DNA from: Globodera rostochiensis
Lineage: Eukaryota; Nematoda; Chromadorea; Rhabditida; Heteroderidae
Reading direction: 5' to 3'
DNA: 64,000 nucleotides
Assembly (NCBI GenBank): GCA_018350325.1
Contig: JAEVLN010000001.1
Location: forward strand, 3,935,254-3,999,253
The notes below the pieces were generated by a model. The model was not told the origin of the DNA, did no database searches, and was given only the letters and a program-made list of their open reading frames with translations. Of this stretch, positions 33,001-45,000 are shown piece after piece. The first letter of the stretch is position 1; each line of letters opens with the position of its first letter. Made by a program: the position numbers and the translations under genes.

Positions 33001-36000
33001 TTTCATAATGGGACGGAGTTGAAGCCGAACGGGTAACGAAAATATGTAATATAAAAACAAATAAATAAATCAATTCGTGGGTTTTATGCAGCATTTCGAA
33101 AGTTTAGTAACTGTCAAATGATTTATGAGGATGGAATTGCGCTGATTCGTTTCTCAAGTGTAGACGAGTCAATAAAAGGGGAATATTGTTGCATTGCTAC
33201 AAATCCATTGGGCAGCACCTCGTCAAAGTGCCATATTAGAGTTGGCAAAGGAAATGAACAAATTGAAGAACAGAAAGAAACAAAGAAAGAAGTGGATAAA
33301 ATACACGAAGAAGATGCAAAGAAAATCAAAACAGGTTGATAAAGCAAAAAATAAAGAGGCCAATTTTAATGCATCTATTAATTATCCTAAATAAAAAATT
33401 TTAGGCGCAGAATTGGCGAGTTTTGCAAGCAAGGCCAAATTGGAAGCCGAAGCCAAGAAGAAAGAAGAAGAGATGATGAAACAAAAGGTTACTACTAAGC
33501 CGGAAGAAAAGCCCGAGGCCCATGCCGAAACAAAGGCAGTAGTGCCTGAGCAGAAGAAGGCGGAAGAAGTGCAGGAGAAGACAAAGTTGGAAGAGAAACC
33601 GGCAGAAGTGCCTTCTTCGCCTGCTGAAAAGAAGAGGAAAGAGGCGGAACAAAAGGCCAAATTGGAAGCCGAAGCCAAGAAGAAAGAAGCTGAGGAAAAG
33701 GCAAAAGCAAACGCAGAAGCCAAAAAGAAAGAAGAAGAGATGAAGAAACAAAAGGTTACTACTAAGCCGGAAGAAAAGCCCGAGGCCCATGCCGAAACAA
33801 AGGCAGTAGTGCCTGAGCAGAAGAAGGCGGAAGAAGTGCAGGAGAAGGCAAAGTTGGAAGAGAAACCGGCAGAAGTGCCTTCTTCGCCTGCTGAAAAGAA
33901 GAGGAAAGAGGCGGAACAAAAGGCCAAATTGGAAGCCGAAGCCAAGAAGAAAGAAGCTGAGGAAAAGGCAAAAGCAAACGCAGAAGCCAAAAAGAAAGAA
34001 GAAGAGATGAAGAAACAAAAGGTTACTACTAAGCCGGAAGAAAAGCCCGAGGCCCATGCCGAAACAAAGGCAGTAGTGCCTGAGCAGAAGAAGGCGGAAG
34101 AAGTGCAGGAGAAGGCAAAGTTGGAAGAGAAACCGGCTGAAGTGCCTTCTTCGCCTGCTGAAAAGAAGAGGAAAGAGTCGGAACAAAAGGCCAAATTGGA
34201 AGCCGAAGCCAAGAAGAAAGATGCTGAGGAAAAGGCAAAAGCAAACGCAGAAGCCAAGAAGAAAGAAGAAGAGATGAAGAAACAAAAGGTTACTACTAAG
34301 CCGGAAGAAAAGCCCGAGGCCCATGCCGGAACAAAGGCAGTAGTGCCTGAGCAGAAGAAGGCGGAAGAAGTGCAGGAGAAGGCAAAGTTGGAAGAGAAAC
34401 CGGCTGAAGTGCCTTCTTCGCCTGCTGAAAAGAAGAGGAAAGAGTCGGAACAAAAGGCCAAATTGGAAGCCGAAGCCAAGAAGAAAGATGCTGAGGAAAA
34501 GGCAAAAGCAAACGCAGAAGCCAAGAAGAAAGAAGAAGAGATGATGAAACAAAAGGTTACTACTAAGCCGGAAGAAAAGCCCGAGGCCCATGCCGAAACA
34601 AAGGCAGTAGTGCCTGAGCAGAAAAAGGCGGAAGAAGTGCAGGAGAAGGCAAAGTTGGAAGAGAAACCGGCAGAAGTGCCTTCTTCGCCTGCTGAAAAGA
34701 AGAGGAAAGAGGCGGAACAAAAGGCCAAATTGGAAGCCGAAGCCAAGAAGAAAGATGCTGAGGAAAAGGCAAAAGCAAACGCAGAAGCCAAGAAGAAAGA
34801 AGAAGAGATGAAGAAACAAAAGGTTACTACTAAGCCGGAAGAAAAGCCCGAGGCCCATGCCGAAACAAAGGCAGTAGTGCCTGAGCAGAAGAAAGCGGAA
34901 GAAGTGCAGGAGAAGACAAAGTTGGAAGAGAAACCGGCAGAAGTGCCTTCTTCGCCTGCTGAAAAGAAGAGGAAAGAGGCGGAACAAAAGGCCAAATTGG
35001 AAGCCGAAGCCAAGAAGAAAGAAGCTGAGGAAAAGGCAAAAGCAAACGCAGAAGCTAAAAAGAAAGAAGAAGAGATGAAGAAACAAAAGGTTACTACTAA
35101 GCCGGAAGAAAAGCCCGAGGCCCATGCCGAAACAAAGGCAGTAGTGCCTGAGCAGAAGAAGGCGGAAGAAGTGCAGGAGAAGGCAAAGTTGGAAGAGAAA
35201 CCGGCAGAAGTGCCTTCTTCGCCTGCTGAAAAGAAGAGGAAAGAGTCGGAACAAAAGGCCAAATTGGAAGCCGAAGCCAAGAAGAAAGATGCTGAGGAAA
35301 AGGCAAAAGCAAACGCAGAAGCCAAAAAGAAAGAAGAAGAGATGAAGAAACAAAAGGTTACTACTAAGCCGGAAGAAAAGCCCGAGGCCCATTCCGAAAC
35401 AAAGGCAGTAGTGCTTGAGCAGAAGAAGGCGGAAGAAGTGCAGGAGAAGGCAAAGTTGGAAGAGAAACCGGCAGAAGTGCCTTCTTCGCCTGCTGAAAAG
35501 AAGAGGAAAGAGTCGGAACAAAAGGCCAAATTGGAAGCCGAAGCCAAGAAGAAAGATGCTGAGGAAAAGGCAAAAGCAAACGCAGAAGCCAAGAAGAAAG
35601 AAGAAGAGATGAAGAAACAAAAGGTTACTACTAAGCCGGAAGAAAAGCCCGAGGCCCATGCCGGAACAAAGGCAGTAGTGCCTGAGCAGAAGAAGGCGGA
35701 AGAAGTGCAGGAGAAGGCAAAATTGGAAGAGAAACCGGCAGAAGTGCCTTCTTCGCCTGCTGAAAAGAAGAGGAAAGAGGCGGAACAAAAGGCCAAATTG
35801 GAAGCCGAAGCCAAGAAGAAAGATGCTGAGGAAAAGGCAAAAGCAAACGCAGAAGACAAGAAGAAAGAAGAAGAGATGATGAAACAAAAGGTTACTACTA
35901 AGCCGGAAGAAAAGCCCGAGGCCCATGCCGAAACAAAGGCAGTAGTGCCTGAGCAGAAAAAGGCGGAAGAAGTGCAGGAGAAGGCAAAGTTGGAAGAGAA

Positions 36001-39000
36001 ACCGGCAGAAGTGCCTTCTTCGCCTGCTGAAAAGAAGAGGAAAGAGGCGGAACAAAAGGCCAAATTGGAAGCCGAAGCCAAGAAGAAAGATGCTGAGGAA
36101 AAGGCAAAAGCAAACGCAGAAGCCAAAAAGAAAGAAGAAGAGATGAAGAAACAAAAGGTTACTACTAAGCCGGAAGAAAAGCCCGAGGCCCATGCCGAAA
36201 CAAAGGCAGTAGTGCCTGAGCAGAAGAAGGCGGAAGAAGTGCAGGAGAAGGCAAAATTGGAAGAGAAACCGGCAGAAGTGCCTTCTTCGCCTGCTGAAAA
36301 GAAGAGGAAAGAGGCGGAACAAAAGGCCAAATTGGAAGCCGAAGCCAAGAAGGAAGATGCTGAGGAAAAGGCAAAAGCAAACGCAGAAGCTAAAAAGAAA
36401 GAAGAAGAGATGATGAAACAAAAGGTTACTACTAAGCCGGAAGAAAAGCCCGAGGCCCATGCCGAAACAAAGGCAGTAGTGCCTGAGCAGAAGAAGGCGG
36501 AAGAAGTGCAGGAGAAGGCAAAGTTGGAAGAGAAACCGGCAGAAGTGCCTTCTTCGCCTGCTGAAAAGAAGAGGAAAGAGGCGGAACAAAAGGCCAAATT
36601 GGAAGCCGAAGCCAAGAAGAAAGATGCTGAGGAAAAGGCAAAAGCAAACGCAGAAGCCAAAAAGAAAGAAGAAGAGATGAAGAAACAAAAGGTTACTACT
36701 AAGCCGGAAGAAAAGCCCGAGGCCCATGCCGAAACAAAGGCAGTAGTGCCTGAGCAGAAAAAGGCGGAAGAAGTGCAGGAGAAGGCAAAGTTGGAAGAGA
36801 AACCGGCAGAAGTGCCTTCTTCGTCTGCTGAAAAGAAGAGGAAAGAGGCGGAACAAAAGGCCAAATTGGAAGCCGAAGCCAAGAAGAAAGATGCTGAGGA
36901 AAAGGCAAAAGCAAACGCAGAAGCCAAAAAGAAAGAAGAAGAGATGATGAAACAAAAGGTTACTACTAAGCCGGAAGAAAAGCCCGAGGCCCATGCCGAA
37001 ACAAAGGCAGTAGTGCCTGAGCAGAAGAAGGCGGAAGAAGTGCAGGAGAAGGCAAAGTTGGAAGAGAAACCGGCAGAAGTGCCTTCTTCGCCTGCTGAAA
37101 AGAAGAGGAAAGAGTCGGAACAAAAGGCCAAATTGGAAGCCGAAGCCAAGAAGAAAGATGCTGAGGAAAAGGCAAAAGCAAACGCAGAAGCCAAGAAGAA
37201 AGAAGAAGAGATGAAGAAACAAAAGGTTACTACTAAGCCGGAAGAAAAGCCCGAGGCCCATGCCGAAACAAAGGCAGTAGTGCCTGAGCAGAAGAAGGCG
37301 GAAGAAGTGCAGGAGAAGGCAAAGTTGGAAGAGAAACCGGCAGAAGTGCCTTCTTCGCCTGCTGAAAAGAAGAGGAAAGAGGCGGAACAAAAGGCCAAAT
37401 TGGAAGCCGAAGCCAAGAAGAAAGATGCTGAGGAAAAGGCAAAAGCAAACGCAGAAGCCAAGAAGAAAGAAGAAGAGATGAAGAAACAAAAGGTTACTAC
37501 TAAGCCGGAAGAAAAGCCCGAGGCCCATGCCGAAACAAAGGCAGTAGTGCCTGAGCAGAAGAAGGCGGAAGAAGTGCAGGAGAAGGCAAAGTTGGAAGAG
37601 AAACCGGCAGAAGTGCCTTCTTCGCCTGCTGAAAAGAAGAGGAAAGAGGCGGAACAAAAGGCCAAATTGGAAGCCGAAGCCAAGAAGAAAGATGCTGAGG
37701 AAAAGGCAAAAGCAAACGCAGAAGCCAAGAAGAAAGAAGAAGAGATGAAGAAACAAAAGGTTACTACTAAGCCGGAAGAAAAGCCCGAGGCCCATGCCGA
37801 AACAAAGGCAGTAGTGCCTGAGCAGAAGAAAGCGGAAGAAGTGCAGGAGAAGACAAAGTTGGAAGAGAAACCGGCAGAAGTGCCTTCTTCGCCTGCTGAA
37901 AAGAAGAGGAAAGAGGCGGAACAAAAGGCCAAATTGGAAGCCGAAGCCAAGAAGAAAGAAGCTGAGGAAAAGGCAAAAGAAGCAAACGCAGAAGCTAAAA
38001 GAAAGAAGAAGAGAAGAAACAAAAGGTTACTACTAAGCCGGAAGAAAAGCCCGAGGCCCATGCCGAAACAAAGGCAGTAGTGCCTGAGCAGAAGAAGGCG
38101 GAAGAAGTGCAGGAGAAGGCAAAGTTGGAAGAGAAACCGGCAGAAGTGCCTTCTTCGCCTGCTGAAAAGAAGAGGAAAGAGTCGGAACAAAAGGCCAAAT
38201 TGGAAGCCGAAGCCAAGAAGAAAGATGCTGAGGAAAAGGCAAAAGCAAACGCAGAAGCTAAAAAGAAAGAAGAAGAGATGAAGAAACAAAAGGTTACTAC
38301 TAAGCCGGAAGAAAAGCCCGAGGCCCATGCCGAAACAAAGGCAGTAGTGCCTGAGCAGAAGAAAGCGGAAGAAGTGCAGGAGAAGACAAAGTTGGAAGAG
38401 AAACCGGCAGAAGTGCCTTCTTCGCCTGCTGAAAAGAAGAGGAAAGAGTCGGAACAAAAGGCCAAATTGGAAGCCGAAGCCAAGAAGAAAGATGCTGAGG
38501 AAAAGGCAAAAGCAGCAAACGCAGAAGCCAAAAGAAAGAAGAAGAGATGAAGAAAAAGGTTACTACTAAGCCGGAAGAAAAGCCCGAGGCCCATTCCGAA
38601 ACAAAGGCAGTAGTGCTTGAGCAGAAGAAGGCGGAAGAAGTGCAGGAGAAGGCAAAGTTGGAAGAGAAACCGGCAGAAGTGCCTTCTTCGCCTGCTGAAA
38701 AGAAGAGGAAAGAGTCGGAACAAAAGGCCAAATTGGAAGCCGAAGCCAAGAAGAAAGATGCTGAGGAAAAGGCAAAAGCAAACGCAGAAGCCAAGAAGAA
38801 AGAAGAAGAGATGAAGAAACAAAAGGTTACTACTAAGCCGGAAGAAAAGCCCGAGGCCCATGCCGGAACAAAGGCAGTAGTGCCTGAGCAGAAGAAGGCG
38901 GAAGAAGTGCAGGAGAAGGCAAAATTGGAAGAGAAACCGGCAGAAGTGCCTTCTTCGCCTGCTGAAAAGAAGAGGAAAGAGGCGGAACAAAAGGCCAAAT

Positions 39001-42000
39001 TGGAAGCCGAAGCCAAGAAGAAAGATGCTGAGGAAAAGGCAAAAGCAAACGCAGAAGACAAGAAGAAAGAAGAAGAGATGATGAAACAAAAGGTTACTAC
39101 TAAGCCGGAAGAAAAGCCCGAGGCCCATGCCGAAACAAAGGCAGTAGTGCCTGAGCAGAAAAAGGCGGAAGAAGTGCAGGAGAAGGCAAAGTTGGAAGAG
39201 AAACCGGCAGAAGTGCCTTCTTCGCCTGCTGAAAAGAAGAGGAAAGAGGCGGAACAAAAGGCCAAATTGGAAGCCGAAGCCAAGAAGAAAGATGCTGAGG
39301 AAAAGGCAAAAGCAAACGCAGAAGCCAAAAAGAAAGAAGAAGAGATGAAGAAACAAAAGGTTACTACTAAGCCGGAAGAAAAGCCCGAGGCCCATGCCGA
39401 AACAAAGGCAGTAGTGCCTGAGCAGAAGAAGGCGGAAGAAGTGCAGGAGAAGGCAAAGTTGGAAGAGAAACCGGCAGAAGTGCCTTCTTCGCCTGCTGAA
39501 AAGAAGAGGAAAGAGTCGGAACAAAAGGCCAAATTGGAAGCCGAAGCCAAGAAGAAAGATGCTGAGGAAAAGGCAAAAGCAAACGCAGAAGCCAAGAAGA
39601 AAGAAGAAGAGATGAAGAAACAAAAGGTTACTACTAAGCCGGAAGAAAAGCCCGAGTCCCATGCCGAAACAAAGGCAGTAGTGCTTGAGCAGAAGAAGGC
39701 GGAAGAAGTGCAGGAGAAGGCAAAGTTGGAAGAGAAACCGGCAGAAGTGCCTTCTTCGCCTGCTGAAAAGAAGAGGAAAGAGTCGGAACAAAAGGCCAAA
39801 TTGGAAGCCGAAGCCAAGAAGAAAGATGCTGAGGAAAAGGCAAAAGCAAACGCAGAAGCTAAAAAGAAAGAAGAAGAGATGAAGAAACAAAAGGTTACTA
39901 CTAAGCCGGAAGAAAAGCCCGAGGCCCATGCCGAAACAAAGGCAGTAGTGCCTGAGCAGAAGAAGGCGGAAGAAGTGCAGGAGAAGGCAAAGTTGGAAGA
40001 GAAACCGGCAGAAGTGCCTTCTTCGCCTGCTGAAAAGAAGAGGAAAGAGACGGAACAAAAGGCCAAATTGGAAGCCGAAGCCAAGAAGAAAGATGCTGAG
40101 GAAAAGGCAAAAGCAAACGCAGAAGCCAAGAAGAAAGAAGAAGAGATGAAGAAACAAAAGGTTACTACTAAGCCGGAAGAAAAGCCCGAGGCCCATGCCG
40201 GAACAAAGGCAGTAGTGCCTGAGCAGAAGAAGGCGGAAGAAGTGCAGGAGAAGGCAAAATTGGAAGAGAAACCGGCAGAAGTGCCTTCTTCGCCTGCTGA
40301 AAAGAAGAGGAAAGAGGCGGAACAAAAGGCCAAATTGGAAGCCGAAGCCAAGAAGAAAGATGCTGAGGAAAAGGCAAAAGCAAACGCAGAAGCCAAGAAG
40401 AAAGAAGAAGAGATGAAGAAACAAAAGGTTACTACTAAGCCGGAAGAAAAGCCCGAGGCCCATGCCGAAACAAAGGCAGTAGTGCCTGAGCAGAAGAAAG
40501 CGGAAGAAGTGCAGGAGAAGACAAAGTTGGAAGAGAAACCGGCAGAAGTGCCTTCTTCGCCTGCTGAAAAGAAGAGGAAAGAGGCGGAACAAAAGGCCAA
40601 ATTGGAAGCCGAAGCCAAGAAGAAAGAAGCTGAGGAAAAGGCAAAAGCAAACGCAGAAGCTAAAAAGAAAGAAGAAGAGATGAAGAAACAAAAGGTTACT
40701 ACTAAGCCGGAAGAAAAGCCCGAGGCCCATGCCGAAACAAAGGCAGTAGTGCCTGAGCAGAAGAAGGCGGAAGAAGTGCAGGAGAAGGCAAAATTGGAAG
40801 AGAAACCGGCAGAAGTGCCTTCTTTGCCTGCTGAAAAGAAGAGGAAAGAGGCGGAACAAAAGGCCAAATTGGAAGCCGAAGCCAAGAAGGAAGATGCTGA
40901 GGAAAAGGCAAAAGCAAACGCAGAAGCTAAAAAGAAAGAAGAAGAGATGATGAAACAAAAGGTTACTACTAAGCCGGAAGAAAAGCCCGAGGCCCATGCC
41001 GAAACAAAGGCAGTAGTGCCTGAGCAGAAGAAGGCGGAAGAAGTGCAGGAGAAGACAAAGTTGGAAGAGAAATCGGCAGAAGTGCCTTCTTCGCCTGCTG
41101 AAAAGAAGAGGAAAGAGTCGGAACAAAAGGCCAAATTGGAAGCCGAAGCCAAGAAGAAAGATGCTGAGAAAAAGGCAAAAGCAAACGCAGAAGCCAAGAA
41201 GAAAGAAGAAGAGATGAAGAAACAAAAGGTTACTACTAAGCCGGAAGAAAAGCCCGAGGCCCATGCCGAAACAAAGGCAGTAGTGCCTGAGCAGAAGAAG
41301 GCGGAAGAAGTGCAGGAGAAGGCAAAATTGGAAGAGAAACCGGCAGAAGTGCCTTCTTCGCCTGCTGAAAAGAAGAGGAAAGAGGCGGAACAAAAGGCCA
41401 AATTGGAAGCCGAAGCCAAGAAGGAAGATGCTGAGGAAAAGGCAAAAGCAAACGCAGAAGCTAAAAAGAAAGAAGAAGAGATGATGAAACAAAAGGTTAC
41501 TACTAAGCCGGAAGAAAAGCCCGAGGCCCATGCCGAAACAAAGGCAGTAGTGCCTGAGCAGAAGAAGGCGGAAGAAGTGCAGGAGAAGGCAAAGTTGGAA
41601 GAGAAACCGGCAGAAGTGCCTTCTTCGCCTGCTGAAAAGAAGAGGAAAGAGGCGGAACAAAAGGCCAAATTGGAAGCCGAAGCCAAGAAGAAAGATGCTG
41701 AGGAAAAGGCAAAAGCAAACGCAGAAGCCAAAAAGAAAGAAGAAGAGATAATGAAACAAAAGGTTACTACTAAGCCGGAAGAAAAGCCCGAGGCCCATGC
41801 CGAAACAAAGGCAGTAGTGCCTGAGCAGAAGAAAGCGGAAGAAGTGCAGGAGAAGACAAAGTTGGAAGAGAAACCGGCAGAAGTGCCTTCTTCGCCTGCT
41901 GAAAAGAAGAGGAAAGAGGCGGAACAAAAGGCCAAATTGGAAGCCGAAGCCAAGAAGAAAGATGCTGAGGAAAAGGCAAAAGCAAACGCAGAAGCCAAGA

Positions 42001-45000
42001 AGAAAGAAGAAGAGATGAAAAAACAAAAGGTTACTACTAAGCCGGAAGAAAAGCCCGAGGCCCATGCCGAAACAAAGGCAGTAGTGCCTGAACAGAAGAA
42101 GGCGGAAGAAGTGCAGGAGAAGGCAAAGTTGGAAGAGAAACCGGCAGAAGTGCCTTCTTCGCCTGCTGAAAAGAAGAGGAAAGAGGCGGAACAAAAGGCC
42201 AAATTGGAAGCCGAAGCCAAGAAGAAAGATGCTGAGGAAAAGGCAAAAGCAAACGCAGAAGCCAAAAAGAAAGAAGAAGAGATGAAGAAACAAAAGGTTA
42301 CTACTAAGCCGGAAGAAAAGCCCGAGGCCCATTCCGAAACAAAGGCAATAGTGCCTGAGCAGAAGAAAGCGGAAGAAGTGCAGGAGAAGACAAAGTTGGA
42401 AGAGAAACCGGCAGAAGTGCCTTCTTCGCCTGCTGAAAAGAAGAGGAAAGAGGCGGAACAAAAGGCCAAATTGGAAGCCGAAGCCAAGAAGGAAGATGCT
42501 GAGGAAAAGGCAAAAGCAAACGCAGAAGCTAAAAAGAAAGAAGAAGAGATGAAGAAACAAAAGGTTACTACTAAGCCGGAAGAAAAGCCCGAGGCCCATG
42601 CCGAAACAAAGGCAGTAGTGCCTGAGCAGAAGAAGGCGGAAGAAGTGCAGGAGAAGGCAAAATTGGAAGAGAAACCGGCAGAAGTGCCTTCTTCGCCTGC
42701 TGAAAAGAAGAGGAAAGAGGCGGAACAAAAGGCCAAATTGGAAGCCGAAGCCAAGAAGGAAGATGCTGAGGAAAAGGCACAAGCAAACGCAGAAGCTAAA
42801 AAGAAAGAAGAAGAGATGATGAAACAAAAGGTTACTACTAAGCCGGAAGAAAAGCCCGAGGCCCATGCCGAAACAAAGGCAGTAGTGCCTGAGCAGAAGA
42901 AGGCGGAAGAAGTGCAGGAGAAGGCAAAATTGGAAGAGAAACCGGCAGAAGTGCCTTCTACCCCTGCTGAAAAGAAGAGGAAAGAGGCGGAACAAAAGGC
43001 CAAATTGGAAGCCGAAGCCAAGAAGGAAGATGCTGAGGAAAAGGCACAAGCAAACGCAGAAGCTAAAAAGAAAGAAGAAGAGATGATGAAACAAAAGGTT
43101 ACTACTAAGCCGGAAGAAAAGCCCGAGGCCCATGCCGAAACAAAGGCAGTAGTGCCTGAGCAGAAGAAGGCGGAAGAAGTGCAGGAGAAGGCAAAGTTGG
43201 AAGAGAAACCGGCAGAAGTGCCTTCTTCGCCTGCTGAAAAGAAGAGGAAAGAGTCGGAACAAAAGGCCAAATTGGAAGCCGAATCCAAGAAGAAAGATGC
43301 TGAGGAAAAGGCAAAAGCAAACGCAGAAGCCAAGAAGAAAGAAGAAGAGATGAAGAAACAAAAGGTTACTACTAAGCCGGAAGAAAAGCCCGATGCCCAT
43401 GCCGAAACAAAGGCAGTAGTGCCTGAGCAGAAGAAGGCGGAAGAAGTGCAGGAGAAGGCAAAGTTGGAAGAGAAACCGGCAGAAGTGCCTTCTTCGCCTG
43501 CTGAAAAGAAGAGGAAAGAGGCGGAACAAAAGGCCAAATTGGAAGCCGAAGCCAAGAAAAAGGAAGAGATGAATATTTTAAAGTCGAGATCTGATTCACA
43601 AAATGAAGAACAATTTGTGGCCAAATTTTATTCCAATTCTTCGAGTGCTTTTTTGGCCAAATTCTCAAGCCAAAATGCTAAAATTGAGGTCGTTCTATCG
43701 GATTCTCTTCACGAGATTGGTAGGTATTTAAATCTTATTTAATAAATAAATTTTATAAAAATTCAAGTTGTAGACTCTCTCGTTGAGCTGATATTACAAA
43801 AGAAAGCTAATCATTTTGAATAGTTTGAAAAAAGGTGTAATAAAAAAAAGTCGTCCGTAGCCGAGTTGTCCGTAGCCGACTTGTCCGGACACGATTTGAG
43901 AGTATTTTGGCGTCTACGATCTTTTCCATTTTTTCTTTTTTGTTAAGGAATTTTCAAAAAATGCAAATTTGGGAATTCTGCTTTACTTTTGAGGGGAGGG
44001 TAGAGAACCCCAAAACATGGAAATCCCTCGTTTCCGGGGCAATTACAGCCGCCCTTGTCTGGGAGTTCAACCCGATTTACCCAATTTGTTACAGACTAAA
44101 ATTAATTTATAAAATAATTCAAATCATATTATATCGAATAATTAAATATTTTTTGATTCAGTCACTACAATAAATTCATCACATGGAACGTCGCTATTGT
44201 ACCAAAAACCTCAATTTATCAAAACTTTGCAAAATTGTTTTGAGTTGGTGGCGCTGGATGAGGCGACCTTTGAGTGCCATTTCAAAGGAGTTCCTGAACC
44301 AAATATTTTCTGGTTCATTGAGGATCAACCTTTGGCAATTAAAAGGCAAGTACAGTATTTTATTTCTTCGATTAGCATTTACTGCTCAAATGAAAATGGG
44401 TCATTAGCCAAATCCGACCCGTCTCGATACTCCATGTCAACACACGAAACCCAATTCAACCCCTCCTCCTCCGCCTCCCTCCCGCCCCATCAGTCAAGAA
44501 GCTGGCTCTGGCTCAGTGAGGTGACCCCTCTTCCGGTTACGAGAGGGGATCGATTCATAGATTCACTCACACTTCTCACATTCCCGCTTTCCTCATGTGT
44601 CCCTTCCACTGATTTGTGTTAGCCATACGGCTGGTTGGTTGGAATGAATGGGTGAAGGCGGGACAGATGTTTCCACCGTTCCGTTCTCTCCCCCCCCTCC
44701 CAACAGTAAGGTGACGCATCTATCAAAATCGAATGTATTTTTTTCGATCAAAAAACTTCTATTTTGGCTTAACAATTTTTTTATCCCAACAAGACGACCT
44801 TATAAGTGTGTGTTTTTGCTTAAAATCTCCTTTATTTTCTCATTAAATTTTTAATTTTTGAAACGAGACTTATCAGTTGAACATTTTTTGCAGTGACCTC
44901 TTCAACGTCTTCACTAAAGACGGTGTCACCAAATTGGTTGTACAAAAGGTGCCGTTTGAGTGGGATGGAAGAAAGCTGAAGTGCGAGTGCAAAAACGCTG

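Noticed and set aside
33382..43624. Opposite-strand open frames of 1,500-1,850 codons across the 267-bp array
   Set aside because: They follow from a stop-free repeat unit whose length is a multiple of three. They are Phe/Leu/Ser-rich, carry no domain, and the plus strand has flanking Ig exons in phase.
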